Origin: Entamoeba histolytica HM-1:IMSS | Taxonomy: Eukaryota; Evosea; Mastigamoebida; Endamoebidae | DNA: 64,000 nucleotides | Assembly (NCBI RefSeq): GCF_000208925.1 | Contig: NW_001914920.1 | Coordinates: 1 to 64,000, forward strand | Direction: 5' to 3' | Part shown: piece after piece, positions 1 through 10,285 of the stretch | Numbering within the stretch: the first letter of the stretch is position 1 | Layout: each line of letters starts with the position of its first letter | The notes under the pieces: generated by a model | Told to the model about the DNA's origin: nothing | The model's input: the letters and a program-made list of their open reading frames with translations, nothing else | Databases searched by the model: none | Position numbers and translations under genes: made by a program

Positions 1-767
1 TAATAAAATAGAAGAATAAAAATAATGGAAGAAGATAAATAAAATAAGAATAAAATAAGATAAAATCAATGGTATTGGTATTATATTATTATGGTATTTT
101 AGGTTTGATTTTATATTTATTATTTTATTTTTATCTTTTATAATCATCATTCATTTCTTCTTTTTGGCATTTCCTCTTTTCTAAACATCACTTAATTTAT
201 TCTATTTCTTTCTATTTCATTCTATTTTCTTTATTCTTGTTGGTATTTTATTTAGTTCTTCTTTTATCATTTGTCATTTCTTGTTTATTCATGTTTGTTG
301 GATATTTTATTATTATTATTTATTTTATGTTGTGTTATTCTTATTTATCTTTCTTATTATGTTTTGACTATTATTGTTTAAATAGAAAATAAGAATGAAT
401 AAAGAATAAGAAATAATAAAATAAATATGTTGATGTATTTTATCATTTCTTTATTTGTTTATTATTCTTTCTATTATCTTATTCATTTTATTCATAATGA
501 ATTAATTCAATGAAATGATACAAATAATTTGTTTATTCATTTCATTTTATTTCTATTTTATTCTTATTTCTTTTCTTATTTATTAAAAAACACCATCATT
601 GGGTGTGAAAATTTCATTAAATGAAATAAAATAAATCAACATTGAATTATGTCCATTTTTATTTCACCATTTCATTCATCTGCCAATGAATGAAATGGCT
701 GTTCATATTCTTCATTGATTTGTTTTTTATTCTTTTTTAGTTCATTTTCAATTAATTCAAGATTGAA
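1..767. other. AT-rich intergenic region with inverted repeats
   Basis: No convincing gene is seen. The stretch is made mostly of TTATT/TTCATT words. Two hairpins stand out: a perfect 13-bp inverted repeat with a 6-nt loop (arms 667-679 and 686-698, loop ctgcca), and a shorter ATTTCATT palindrome near 612-628. Both lie 3' of the minus-strand TLDc gene. Confidence 0.6.
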
Positions 768-1259
768 TCATTTCATTTCAATTACGATGATTCGTTTTGG
801 TGTGAAACCTCCTTTTCCACAAAGTGCATTTCTTATTCCTTCATATTCAAATGAATATTGATTACAATATGATTTTGTTTTATAATTTTCTTTATAAACA
901 TCAATATCACCATATCCAAATGAAAACAACCTATTATGTGATTGATTAAATAAAGTAAATGCATACTCAGGATGTTTAATATCAAATTTCATCATTCTTC
1001 CATTTGATTCTAATGAAAATACAAATGATTTTGAATCATTTGTATAATCATCAACTTTATCAACTTTAGAATTAACATATCCTCCAAATTTATTTCCATC
1101 TTCATCTTCAATAATAATTATTAGATGTTCTTTATTTATTATTCTTTCTTCAAATACTGATGTATTTCTATTCCAATCATCAATATCTGAATCAAATAGT
1201 ATATTGTTTACTCTTTTTTCTGTCAATTCTTCTATTTGTTTAATAAACAACTCTTCCAT
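768..1259 (-). CDS. TLDc-domain protein
   Basis: A 163-residue protein that is almost entirely a TLDc domain, a fold known from oxidation-resistance proteins (OXR1/TLDC families). What shows this is the order of signature pieces: FGGYV near residue 59, SFVFSLESNGR near 78-88, LFSFGYGDIDVY near 111-122, and a terminal GIRNALCGKGGFTPKRIIVIE stretch ending four residues before the stop. No signal peptide or membrane segment is present. The start ATG at 1259 is followed by an acidic 30-residue lead. The family is expanded in Entamoeba, often with short or N-terminally reduced members. The biochemical role is unknown; regulation of V-ATPase or protection from oxidants, as in other eukaryotes, is only an analogy here. 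The gene looks intact and sits alone at the edge of a repeat-rich region. Confidence 0.75.
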   Translation of the reverse strand: MEELFIKQIEELTEKRVNNILFDSDIDDWNRNTSVFEERIINKEHLIIIIEDEDGNKFGGYVNSKVDKVDDYTNDSKSFVFSLESNGRMMKFDIKHPEYAFTLFNQSHNRLFSFGYGDIDVYKENYKTKSYCNQYSFEYEGIRNALCGKGGFTPKRIIVIEMK

Positions 1260-3751
1260 TTTAATTTAATTTGATGTTTATAAGTTCAAAATATGGATGT
1301 TTAAATAGTTAATACACGTTATTAACACATCAATTAAATGTTATTTTTATCATCACCTTTTATTTTAAATAAATGTTATTTTTATCATTTTTACAATAAC
1401 AATAAATATATAATAATATTAATAATATAATAATAATAAAATTATAATATTGTTATTTTCTATAATTAGTTTATTTTATTTTTAGTATTTTTTCATTATT
1501 GTTAAAAAAAATAACAAAAAAATAGAAAAAGAAAATTCAATTTTGTTTTATTTTTATTATTTCATCTTTTGTGATTTGAATTTTCATGTTTTATCAACAT
1601 TACTTCAATCAAATTAATTTAATAAAGATAATAAATAATAAAGAAAAATAAGATAATAAAATAAGAATAAGAAATAAAAAAGAAAAGAAAATATATAATT
1701 ATTATAAATACACAATAAAAAAATGAAATGAATAAAAATCAAATTAAATAACATAATATGAGAAATAATCAATATTATTAATTTTTATTTTTGTTTATTG
1801 AAGATAAAATAAAAAGTATCATATTTCATTCTGAAATAAAATAACAAATATTTTAATCGTCATTCATTCTAATTAATAATTCATGAATAAAAATATAATC
1901 GTTGTGACTAAATAAAAATAAATAATTGATTAATGGAAATTAAAAATTAGAATAATAAATATATTTCAAAAGTCATGTAAAATTATTTAATTATTTTTAT
2001 TCAATCATAACATTACAAATTTATTTTTATTTAATGATGTTTGTATTTCAAACTAATAAACAAAAACAAACTGTCATGTTAAATTATTGATAATTTTCTT
2101 CGTTTATTTTTAAATATTTTCTATTTCTTTTATTTCAAAAATACATTTTTATGTAAAATTAAATAAAAACAATATTAATAAAAATTTATCTTAAATTACA
2201 ATAATTAAAATAATGTTTATATAACATTCGATAAAATATTTTATTTTTAAAAATTATTTTGTTGTTTTTCATTTAAATAAAATATAAGGTGATGAATATT
2301 TAAAAAAAAAACGTAGAATTATAGTTATTTATTTCAAATGAAAATGAAATTTTTTTAATAATAAATAACTAAATGTTATGTTTAATTATTATTTAAACAA
2401 CTATCAACTAAAAACAATCAATGAATATTAAATAAATTAAATTACTTATCATTTGAAATATAAGTGATTGAAAATACATTTTGTAAATTCAAAATGAAGA
2501 AGAATGTTTTTTAAAGAAAATAATGCGAAATCAAAAACTAAAGAAACAAAAAGGATAATATGGAGAAGTCAATAAATGAAATATATTTATTATTAATATG
2601 TATGTGTTACAAAACAAAGAAAGAATGGGAAGAAAAATATATGAATAAATAGTTGATTATATTAAAAAAGAACAAAAAGAATATTAAATAATTAATATTG
2701 TTTTGAATTTTAACCAATGTTTTCATAAAATAATATGGAATATTATTTTACAATATCAGATATTTAAAGACATGTTTATATCATGTTGATTAAATGTTAA
2801 TGTTATATTCATAAAGAATTTCTTGAAGAAAAGAAGAAAATAAAAATAGATAAATAACAACAAAAATTATTGAATTTTTTATTGGAATAATTGGAAAATA
2901 ATAAATTTCCAATGTAATTTGATGAGTCAAAAATTCATCTTGTTATAATAATACACAAAGATACAATGGAATGTAAGGATATTGACAAGAATAATATTAT
3001 TAACACCAAATAATGAAGAAGAAGTTGAAAAAAAGATAACACTTATCATAGCATTAATGATGAAAAAAGAATAAAACATTAAACAAGAAAAGCATAACCA
3101 AATAAATAAAATAATGAAATTGCAAAAAATAAAAGAATGAAATACATAGAAGAAATTAATTATAATAAATGAGAAGTTGAAAGAACTGAAACTAAATAAA
3201 TTATTCTTCATAAAAAAATCAACAGGAAGAAGAACAAGAAATGAAATAAAAGAAATAAATAGAAAACAAAATTACCAAAATATTTATGTCTGTAAAAGAA
3301 GATATTGAATTTGTTGATAAAAAGGAATTAGAAAATAATTTATCAGCAATATTCATCATAAAGAAGAAATAATTAAAAAGATTATAATTATGTATAATGA
3401 TTGAATATTATTATAAAGACGATATGATTCTATTTCTACAATACAATTTGATGAAATAATTTAAAAACATTAAATAAACTAAATGAATTTTTATTTAAAT
3501 TTATTTTGAATAATTTAATATAAAATATGATTATTTATATTTTAAATAAACAATAATTTAAATAGAATGAATACCAAATGAAATAATTAGTTAATGTAAG
3601 AAATATGAAAGTTAAATAATATTTTATTCATTGAAATATTAATTATTTATCATTATTTTTATTTCATTTTATTTAAATTACATTATTTTCATTAATATTC
3701 ATTTTATTTATTTATTAATATTGATTATTAATTAATTTGAAAATACAACAA
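1260..3751. other. long AT-rich gene-free stretch
   Basis: About 2.5 kb of AT-rich sequence with no reading frame that looks like protein. The only longer frame (2927-3211, minus) is Phe/Ile/Ser-rich noise. No structural RNA, tandem array or recognisable repeat family was seen. Confidence 0.6.
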
Positions 3752-3841
3752 TGAGTTATTCATTCTTATTTATTTTCGTTATTTGTTTGTCATTTATTTG
3801 TTGTTTCAACAACATCAAACAAAAAGATGCATTGCAGTGAA
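3752..3841 (+). pseudogene. possible truncated 5' end of a secreted-protein gene
   Basis: An ATG at 3752 opens a short frame whose first 19 residues (MSYSFLFIFVICLSFICCF) look like a signal peptide. It stops after about 29 codons, at the point where LINE-like sequence begins. The simplest reading is the 5' end of a secreted or membrane protein gene cut by the LINE insertion. Chance is a real alternative in such T-rich DNA, where Phe/Ile/Leu runs arise easily. Confidence 0.25.
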
Positions 3842-4536
3842 GTACCACAAAAATATAGAAAAACAAATAACCAAAGAAGAAGAAATTCACATCAACAAAG
3901 AAATATAAATGATAGAAGAATGAATGAAAATAGGTATTATCTGTATAGACAGAGATACATGAATAATCACACTAATCATTACAATAATAATTATAACCAT
4001 AACTATCATAACATAGATGATACAAATCATTTCACTCATCACTTCATTCATAATCATCGTCATAAACACTTTAATAATAATTCAATAGAAATAAACAATA
4101 TTAATATAATAAAAATAAATATCATAATAACACACAAAGAAGATACAAACAGTATCAAAATAAGAAATAAAATAGAAATCAAAGAAAGGAAATGATTGAA
4201 ATACAAAACCAAGAATATTGGAAAAGACTCTTTGAAGAAGAAATTAAAATATTTATACCACAAGAAGTAGAAGAAATAAAGAAAATCAGTGTTAAAGAAT
4301 ATACATCATCAACAATATGGAGAAGATGGTATTTTCTTGCATGAGAAAAAACAAAAACAATCAGAATGGAAGAAGAAACTATTAGTATGACTATGGAAGA
4401 AGACAATAATCAGTACAACCCAAATGAGATTAATGATAATAGAATATACAATAACTATGTAATGAGTATTGAAAGTGAAGAAGACGATGATAAAGAGTTT
4501 ACTAAATAAGAATATTGATGAAGAGGAGAAAAAGAA

Positions 4537-4560
4537 TAAAAGAAATAGAGTAGAAAAGAA
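4537..4560. repeat. target-site duplication, left copy
   Basis: Twenty-four bases beginning taaaagaaatagagt, identical to 5222-5245 and flanking the SINE. The bases next to the repeats differ (4536 is a, 5221 is t), which fixes this edge of the element. Confidence 0.85.
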
Positions 4561-4980
4561 AAAAAAAAAAAAGAAATCAATTATGATTAACCTTATTTTT
4601 TAGGTTTTTCATCATGTTGAGAAGTGAGCGAATCAGTTTCTTCAACACGCTTTATTTCTATTGAAATAAAGTTTTTGCAAGCATGCTCGACTTAAATGGT
4701 TCCTCAATTAAGTTGCTGCCTGATTTTTATTTTGATTTTAATAAGTAATATAATATTTCTCATTCTTTATATTGTTGTTTTAAGGAGAGTATATCCATAA
4801 CATACTGTTATAGCTCATCTCCTTTTACCTTCGACACCCCTTAAAGAAACCCTATTCCTTGATAATATCCTTATGTTTAATTTTTGTGCAACAATATCAA
4901 TTATATATGCGTCTTCTTTAATAAATGATAATTCTTAATACATAATACCTCCTTAGTAAATAATAATCCTTATAATTAAT

Positions 4981-5060
4981 AATGAATAACAATACACGTT
5001 AATGAAGAACAATACACCTCAATGAAGAACAATACACGTTAATGAATAATAATCTTTTAT
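4981..5060. repeat. 20-bp tandem repeats inside the SINE
   Basis: Three adjacent 20-bp units of the form aatgaagaacaatacacgtt (units start at 4981, 5001 and 5021, differing at one to three bases) plus a partial fourth from 5041. Internal tandem repeats of about this length are a known feature of Entamoeba SINEs, and their copy number varies among copies. Confidence 0.8.
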
Positions 5061-5156
5061 AATAATCACTTCTAATAAATATTAATAATAATAAACAGTT
5101 AGTGTTGAATAGATATTATCTCACCAAAGGCACGTCATGACCAGACGATAACTGGG

Positions 5157-5211
5157 AGATTCGAAGCATGGGATTATTTTAGGGTTTCATGTGGTGTCTC
5201 TGACGTGCCAT
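5157..5211 (-). promoter_or_regulatory. candidate internal Pol III promoter (A and B boxes) in the SINE head
   Basis: On the element strand an A-box-like TGGCACGTCAG begins at element base 12 (5210) and a B-box-like GCTTCGAATCT begins at base 55 (5167). The B box differs from the tRNA consensus GGTTCGAATCC at two positions. The start-to-start spacing is 43 nt, close to that of tRNA genes. The A box is a weaker match. This suggests, but does not prove, a tRNA-like head. Confidence 0.4.
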
Positions 5212-5221
5212 CTTCGAATCT

Positions 5222-5245
5222 TAAAAGAAATAGAGTAGAAAAGAA
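5222..5245. repeat. target-site duplication, right copy
   Basis: Perfect partner of 4537-4560. On the element strand it immediately precedes the first SINE base (5221). Confidence 0.85.
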
Positions 5246-5794
5246 TAAAAGAAATAGAGGAAAAATTGGAGGAGGATATGAAAGAGAAATGGAAAAGGAA
5301 ATACAAGTAAAAGACAATACCATTAATAAATTAACAAATGATATTATATCATTAAAGAATATTCATAAGAATGAGATAAACACAAAACAATGAGTGTAAT
5401 AAAAAAATATTCAAATTCCATGCTGAATCTGAGAGGAAAAGGTCAGACGTAAATAATTTAACACAACAATTACTCTTTCTGAAAGATAAAGTATCTAAAT
5501 TAGAAAATAAAAATACACAGGAAGAAAAGAAGAAAGATGAGGTAAATTACAATATAACAGACTCATCTGAATCACAAATTGTGAATGACCTCTCCCCCAA
5601 TGTGGTAGTAGCTGATGAAATATCATCAAGTGAAGATGATCTTCCAAAAAAAAAAGAAAGTTAACGCAGAAATCCATTGAAGAAATTGATATTCAGCATA
5701 AGAAGATCACCACATTAGAATTAGATAATCAAAAAAACGGGGGAAGCAAACAGATAGAAAAGAAGAAATTTTAACACTTTATAAATGTTTTGTT

Positions 5795-8700
5795 TTGAAA
5801 TTATTTGAAAGAAAATTAAGATGTCAACTTAAAGAAGAAATAATAGAAAGATTAATACAAGAATTTGGAATTAAAATAAATGATATTAAAGAATATAAAG
5901 AAATAATAAAGAAGACATTTAAAATAAAGAATGAAATTAAAAGAGAAATCAATAGAATAATGAAGGAAGAAATAATAAAACATCAATGGAAAGATAATGA
6001 GTTAAAAGAAATAATAACTAGAATGAACAAGAAAGAAGAAATAGAAGAAGAGGAAGTAATGAAAATATTTAAAGAAGAAGAAATGAAAGAACAAGAAGAT
6101 GTACAATTCATTAACTATTATTATAATAAGAAGAAAGTACATCAAATAATTAATATTATTAATAAAAATGAAATATTAATCAATACATTAGATGATTATT
6201 ATCATTATATTAAATCAGTATCTTCCACTATTAACATCATTAATAATAAAAATAAACAAGAAAGAAGTGGAAAGAAAAGTATAGAAAGAATATTACAGTC
6301 AAAAATATGTAGATTGAGAGTTTTACTCCATAATAAACAATATATGAAATTGAAAAGAATATTACATATTAAGAAATATGATATATATCATATTAAAATA
6401 AAAACAAAAAAAAAACAAATAAACTATTATAAATACCTCCGAAAGATGAAAAGAGTAGAAATAGAAATAAGAAAGAATAATTTGAAAAGAATAAGATTGA
6501 AATATAAAATGATGAAATACGGGAAAAGGCAATACCTAAATAAATCTAAAGAAGATGAATATCCAGATAATATCTCCACTATTAATTTCTGGAAAGGAAT
6601 CTATGAGACTAATACTAATATAGATTTCCTGAATATTAATTTCTATGAAGTATTAATTGAAAATCGAATTAATAATAGAATATCAATAATCACTCCCAAT
6701 GAATTAGACTGTGCTATTAAATTTACTGCAAACTGGAAGGCACCGGGAGTTGATAAAATACAAGGATTTTGGATTAAATATTTAGAACAACCAATGAAAT
6801 ATTTATTAAAATTATTTAATGAATGGTTAAGCAATCCTAATGAAATACCTCTTCATTTCATTCAATGAAGGACAATATTAATATATAAGAAAGGAGATAA
6901 ATTAGTTAATCAAAAATACAGACAAATAACTTGCCTAAATTGTCTGTTAAAAGTATATACATCAATATTAAAGATGAAAATAGAAAATTCAATTGATGTT
7001 AAATCAAATTGAAAAACAACTATCATTAAATCAAATTAGATGTAAGAAATATACATATCATCAAAAGAATGATTATTATACATCACTATAATCAATCAAT
7101 TGTTAATAAAAGCTAAATGGAAGTGGATAGAAACATATTATAACATCTCCAAAGCATATGATAGTATTAACCACCAATGGATTAAACAATGTTTAATATA
7201 TTTTAATATCCCACTAGCAGTAATTAATAGTATATCATATATTTTAAATAATACATATCTTAATTTGTATTATAATCAAGAAAGGGTGGGTATAATTAAT
7301 GTAGAAAGATGAATAATACAATGTGACAGTTTATCTCCACTTTTATTTGTATTATCTATTGTTATATTATCTAAACAACTAGATAAACAAATAAGCAAAT
7401 TAAATATTAAAATGAATGGAGAAGAAAAACAAGTCCAGTTAAATCACATATTGTATATGGATGATTTAAAGATAATGACTAATAGCCTCGATGAAATGGA
7501 AAAATTACACAAATTAACTAAATAAATAATTAATGCAATAGGATTAAAAATTAATGTAAAAAAGAGTGTGATAATGACTAATATTAATAGTCAAATAAAT
7601 GGAGAATTAGCTGAACTACCAAGAGTAACTAATGACAATCATTATAAATACCTTGGTATTGAAATAGGAGATAAAATAAATATCAACAAATACTATACAA
7701 GAATATTAAATGATATATCTTCTGTTTTATCATCATTAAATACTATGAAATATAACACTCTCATTACAATAAGAAAGATTAATAGTGATATAATCTCCAA
7801 ATTAAGATATGGATTTAGTATTATCCCATGGAAACTAGGAGAGTTGGAGAAGATAGATAAACAAATAAGAAAATCATTGATACAACTCCAATTATATAGT
7901 AGAAATATCCCAAAAAGTAGATTATATGTTAAAATAAATGAATTGGGATTAGGATTAATGTCAGCAAGAGATGAATGTAGTAAAGAATTATTAAGAATAT
8001 ATTTAAAATACAAATATCAAACAAAAGAATAGGAGAAATGATAGAAGCAATAAAAGAAAATCCAAATGGAATAATTAAAAGAATGAAGAAAGTATTTGGT
8101 AAGAAGATTAATTTTAATGAATTAATGAATGTAATAGAATTAAATGAAAGAAAACACAATGTAAAGAATGTATTTGAATGGGTAAATAATGAATTAAATG
8201 AAAGATATTTAAGTGAATGGAAAGAAAAGAAATGTGGTGAATATATAAGATGTGCAAATGGCACTTTCAATAATAAGAAATTAACAGTAGCAACATGGAG
8301 ATGATTGAATATAAAAAGAAATTCATTCCTCCAAATAGTAAAGATACAAGAATGAGTAACTATGACAGGAAATATTAAATCTAAAATACTCCAAAATGAT
8401 GATTTAAAATATTGTAAACATTGTCCTAACACAATTGCATCTATTAATCATATACTGTCAGGATGTAATGAAAAAGAATCAAATATTAAAACATGATTAT
8501 GTTTGTAAACAAATATTTAAACACATATTAATTACACATTTTAATGAATTTGATTCATTTGATTTTAATAATCATTCAAAATGTATTAATAATGATGAAA
8601 TGGTAATAACTTACAATAAAGATTTATTGGTTAGTGACCATTCATTTCCATGCTAGAAGACAAGATATATATTATCAAAATATGAAAGAAAAGAAATGAT

Positions 8701-8870
8701 ATATTATAGATGTTGCTATATGTCAAGATATGAATATAACATTAAATTACATTCATAAAATAAATAAGTATAAAGAATTACAAGAGAAATTAAGAAATAA
8801 TAGAGAATTAATATATGTAGAAATAATACCTATTATATTATCAATAAATTAATTAATACATAAAGAATCA
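5795..8870 (+). pseudogene. LINE ORF2 remnant: reverse transcriptase and restriction-like endonuclease
   Basis: A decayed ORF2 in several frames. Residues readable in order are: a long Lys-rich N-terminal region; the RT finger motif WKAPGVDKIQGFW (about 6735-6775); TILIYKKGDKL...YRQITCLN (6880-6945); motif A as YYNISKAYDSI (about 7138-7170), where the first Asp of the usual DISKAYDS is Asn; QCDSLSPLLF (about 7320) with Cys in place of the usual Gly; the catalytic YMDD box at 7454-7465; and KYLGIE (about 7650). After the RT comes a CX2CX8HX4C zinc knuckle at 8413-8466 and a damaged PDX(n)D-type endonuclease core (RRQD...YIIDVAI, about 8650-8720). Stops occur at least at 6868, 7012, 7312, 7524, 8032 and 8304. 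The architecture, RT then CCHC then restriction-like endonuclease, is that of the R2/R4 group. Confidence 0.85.
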
Positions 8871-9090
8871 GTAAGAAGATTAAAATCACTGAAATTGCAA
8901 TTAGACCTCCCCAAAATCCTACGAGCAATAATTATAAAAAATATGAAAGACTTAATGTTTTATACAGGAAACTCTGGCAGCACATTAGAATAAGAACAAT
9001 ATAATGCGAGCGTGTTAGAAATGAACTCTATTACACCAATAGAGCATAATGAAGAAGCTGAAATAAACACTTCTCAGTATGAAGAAAATC

Positions 9091-10285
9091 AATTGTGAAT
9101 ATATCTAATAATTGACATTTTTTCTTTCTTGTTACTTTCATTGGGTTCTTATTCACCTTCAGTCTTTTTATTCCATGTTAATTCACGAAAGTATTATTAA
9201 AACTTTCTTATTTTGAATATTTTCTTATTTTGAATATTTTCTTATTATTCAGCCTCTTCTTTTCATTAGCAAAATTACCTATTATTCTTGTTGTTTAAAA
9301 GCATTATAAATATATTCATTGTTATTTACAGCTTCTTTCACATAATCTATCTCACTACTTCCATTTTTTTTATATCAACCCTTTATTTGTTGTTCTTATT
9401 TACTTACCTTAATACCCTATCACTTTCACCTCTCTTCAATATTATCCTCATTTGTCATTCTTAAATACTAAAAAATATTATCTCATTCTTAACAAAAATA
9501 AATACCAATAACTTTAAATTCGTGCAAATAAAAATAAATATACTCAGGTAATAAATCATTGAACACTAATTCTACAATCTCACTGATAAAATAATGTTTT
9601 TGGCTCAAGTGTATTTTTACAATCAAGTAATTTTAGTCATTGAAAATGTTAAATTAAAATTATGGATAAAATACTATTTGTTGAATTTGTGGATTTTGAA
9701 TTGAATGGGTATAACTGCTTTCAATCCTTATATCTATGGATAATAATAATAAAACAGTCTTGCTTAGTGTTTAATAGGAATGCTAAATAATAGAAAATTA
9801 TTGATTAATAAATGATTTTTTAATGAGTTGAATAAAATAATAAAATAATAATAAAATAATAGTAAATGATGATATCATCATCAAATGATAAATTGGTAAA
9901 AAAAAAAAGAAAATGCGGAGAAAAAAAAGAGACAAGTAAAATGTAGAGAAAATATAAGTGATAAGTCAAAGTAATTGCTTTGGGCATATTGGTTGATAAC
10001 AACCTAAAAGAGTCATTTCATTCTTTTTTTCTAAAAAAAGGGAGAAAATTCACTCGAAAACAGAAAACAAAGAAGAAAAAAGAATTAGATAGATTTTCGA
10101 GAAAGAATAAGAATGTTACAATTTGAAAGCCAAAACGATAATTTGTTTTGATTTAAATGAGATGATCACTTGAAATTGGGATGAAGATTTTATAGGTTTT
10201 TGATAAAAATAATAAAAATTGTTCTCGAATCAATTCGAATAGAAATAAGCTCTTTTAAGGTTGTTCTACTTGAATTATTTAATTA
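9091..10285. other. AT-rich intergenic region with a short tandem repeat
   Basis: No gene seen. It includes 2.5 copies of the 17-bp unit tttcttattttgaatat (9204-9246) and a small palindrome gatgatatcatc near 9869-9880. The frame 9820-10002 on the minus strand is low-complexity and is not supported. Confidence 0.55.

Larger units (their letters stand above)
4561..5221 (-). mobile_element. SINE nested in the LINE (EhSINE-like)
   Basis: A 661-bp minus-strand element. Its 5' head is at 5221 and its 3' end, matching the LINE 3' end (gcagca...cacttctcaa), lies at 4722-4617, followed by an AT-rich tail to a run of A's at 4561-4572 (T's on the element strand). It is bounded by perfect 24-bp direct repeats (4537-4560 and 5222-5245), the target-site duplication. 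Internally it has 20-bp tandem repeats (4981-5040) and a hairpin (arms 4782-4788 and 4818-4824). Removing the element and one repeat restores continuous LINE ORF1-region sequence, so it inserted after the LINE. Size, tandem repeats and LINE-shared 3' end fit the EhSINE class. Confidence 0.85.
3827..5663 (+). pseudogene. LINE ORF1 remnant, interrupted by a SINE
   Basis: Broken pieces of an ORF1 protein. An Arg/Asn-rich segment runs 3827-4195. A second piece from 4191 contains IPQEVEEIKKISVKEYTSST and a WRRWYF motif before a stop; an acidic piece ends near 4509. After the SINE, a charged coiled-coil piece (5246-5393) and a Lys/Glu-rich coil with an acidic tail (to about 5663) follow in shifting frames. 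ORF1 of EhLINEs is a nucleic-acid-binding coiled-coil protein; that role is from the family, not from any motif here. Stops, frame changes and the SINE rule out function. Confidence 0.65.
3827..9090 (+). mobile_element. degenerate non-LTR retrotransposon (Entamoeba LINE, R2/R4-like)
   Basis: A LINE on the plus strand carrying remnants of ORF1 (coiled-coil, about 3.8-5.7 kb) and ORF2 (reverse transcriptase plus restriction-like endonuclease, about 5.8-8.9 kb). Without the 661-bp SINE and one copy of its duplication it is about 4.6 kb, in keeping with the roughly 4.8 kb known for EhLINEs. The 3' end (8970-9080, ggcagcacattagaa ... cacttctca) resembles the 3' ends of the nested SINE and of the fragment near 62.3 kb, as expected when SINEs borrow LINE machinery. 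The 5' boundary is approximate and I found no convincing target-site duplication for the LINE. Many in-frame stops show it is dead. Which EhLINE family it belongs to cannot be decided by eye. Confidence 0.85.

Noticed and set aside
3887..4406. Minus-strand frames over the LINE ORF1 region
   Set aside because: Ile/Val/Ser-rich antisense shadows of the Asn/His-rich plus strand.
5129..5221. Canonical HDV ribozyme in the SINE head
   Set aside because: Topology fits, but P1 is 10 bp instead of about 7, no adjacent 3-bp P3 is found, and the joint before P2' is too short for the usual catalytic C. Kept only as a pseudoknot observation.
9382..9394. Target-site duplication for the LINE (tttatttgttgtt also at 3793-3805)
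   Set aside because: The right copy lies about 290 bp beyond the 3' end shared with the SINE, and the word is low-complexity.
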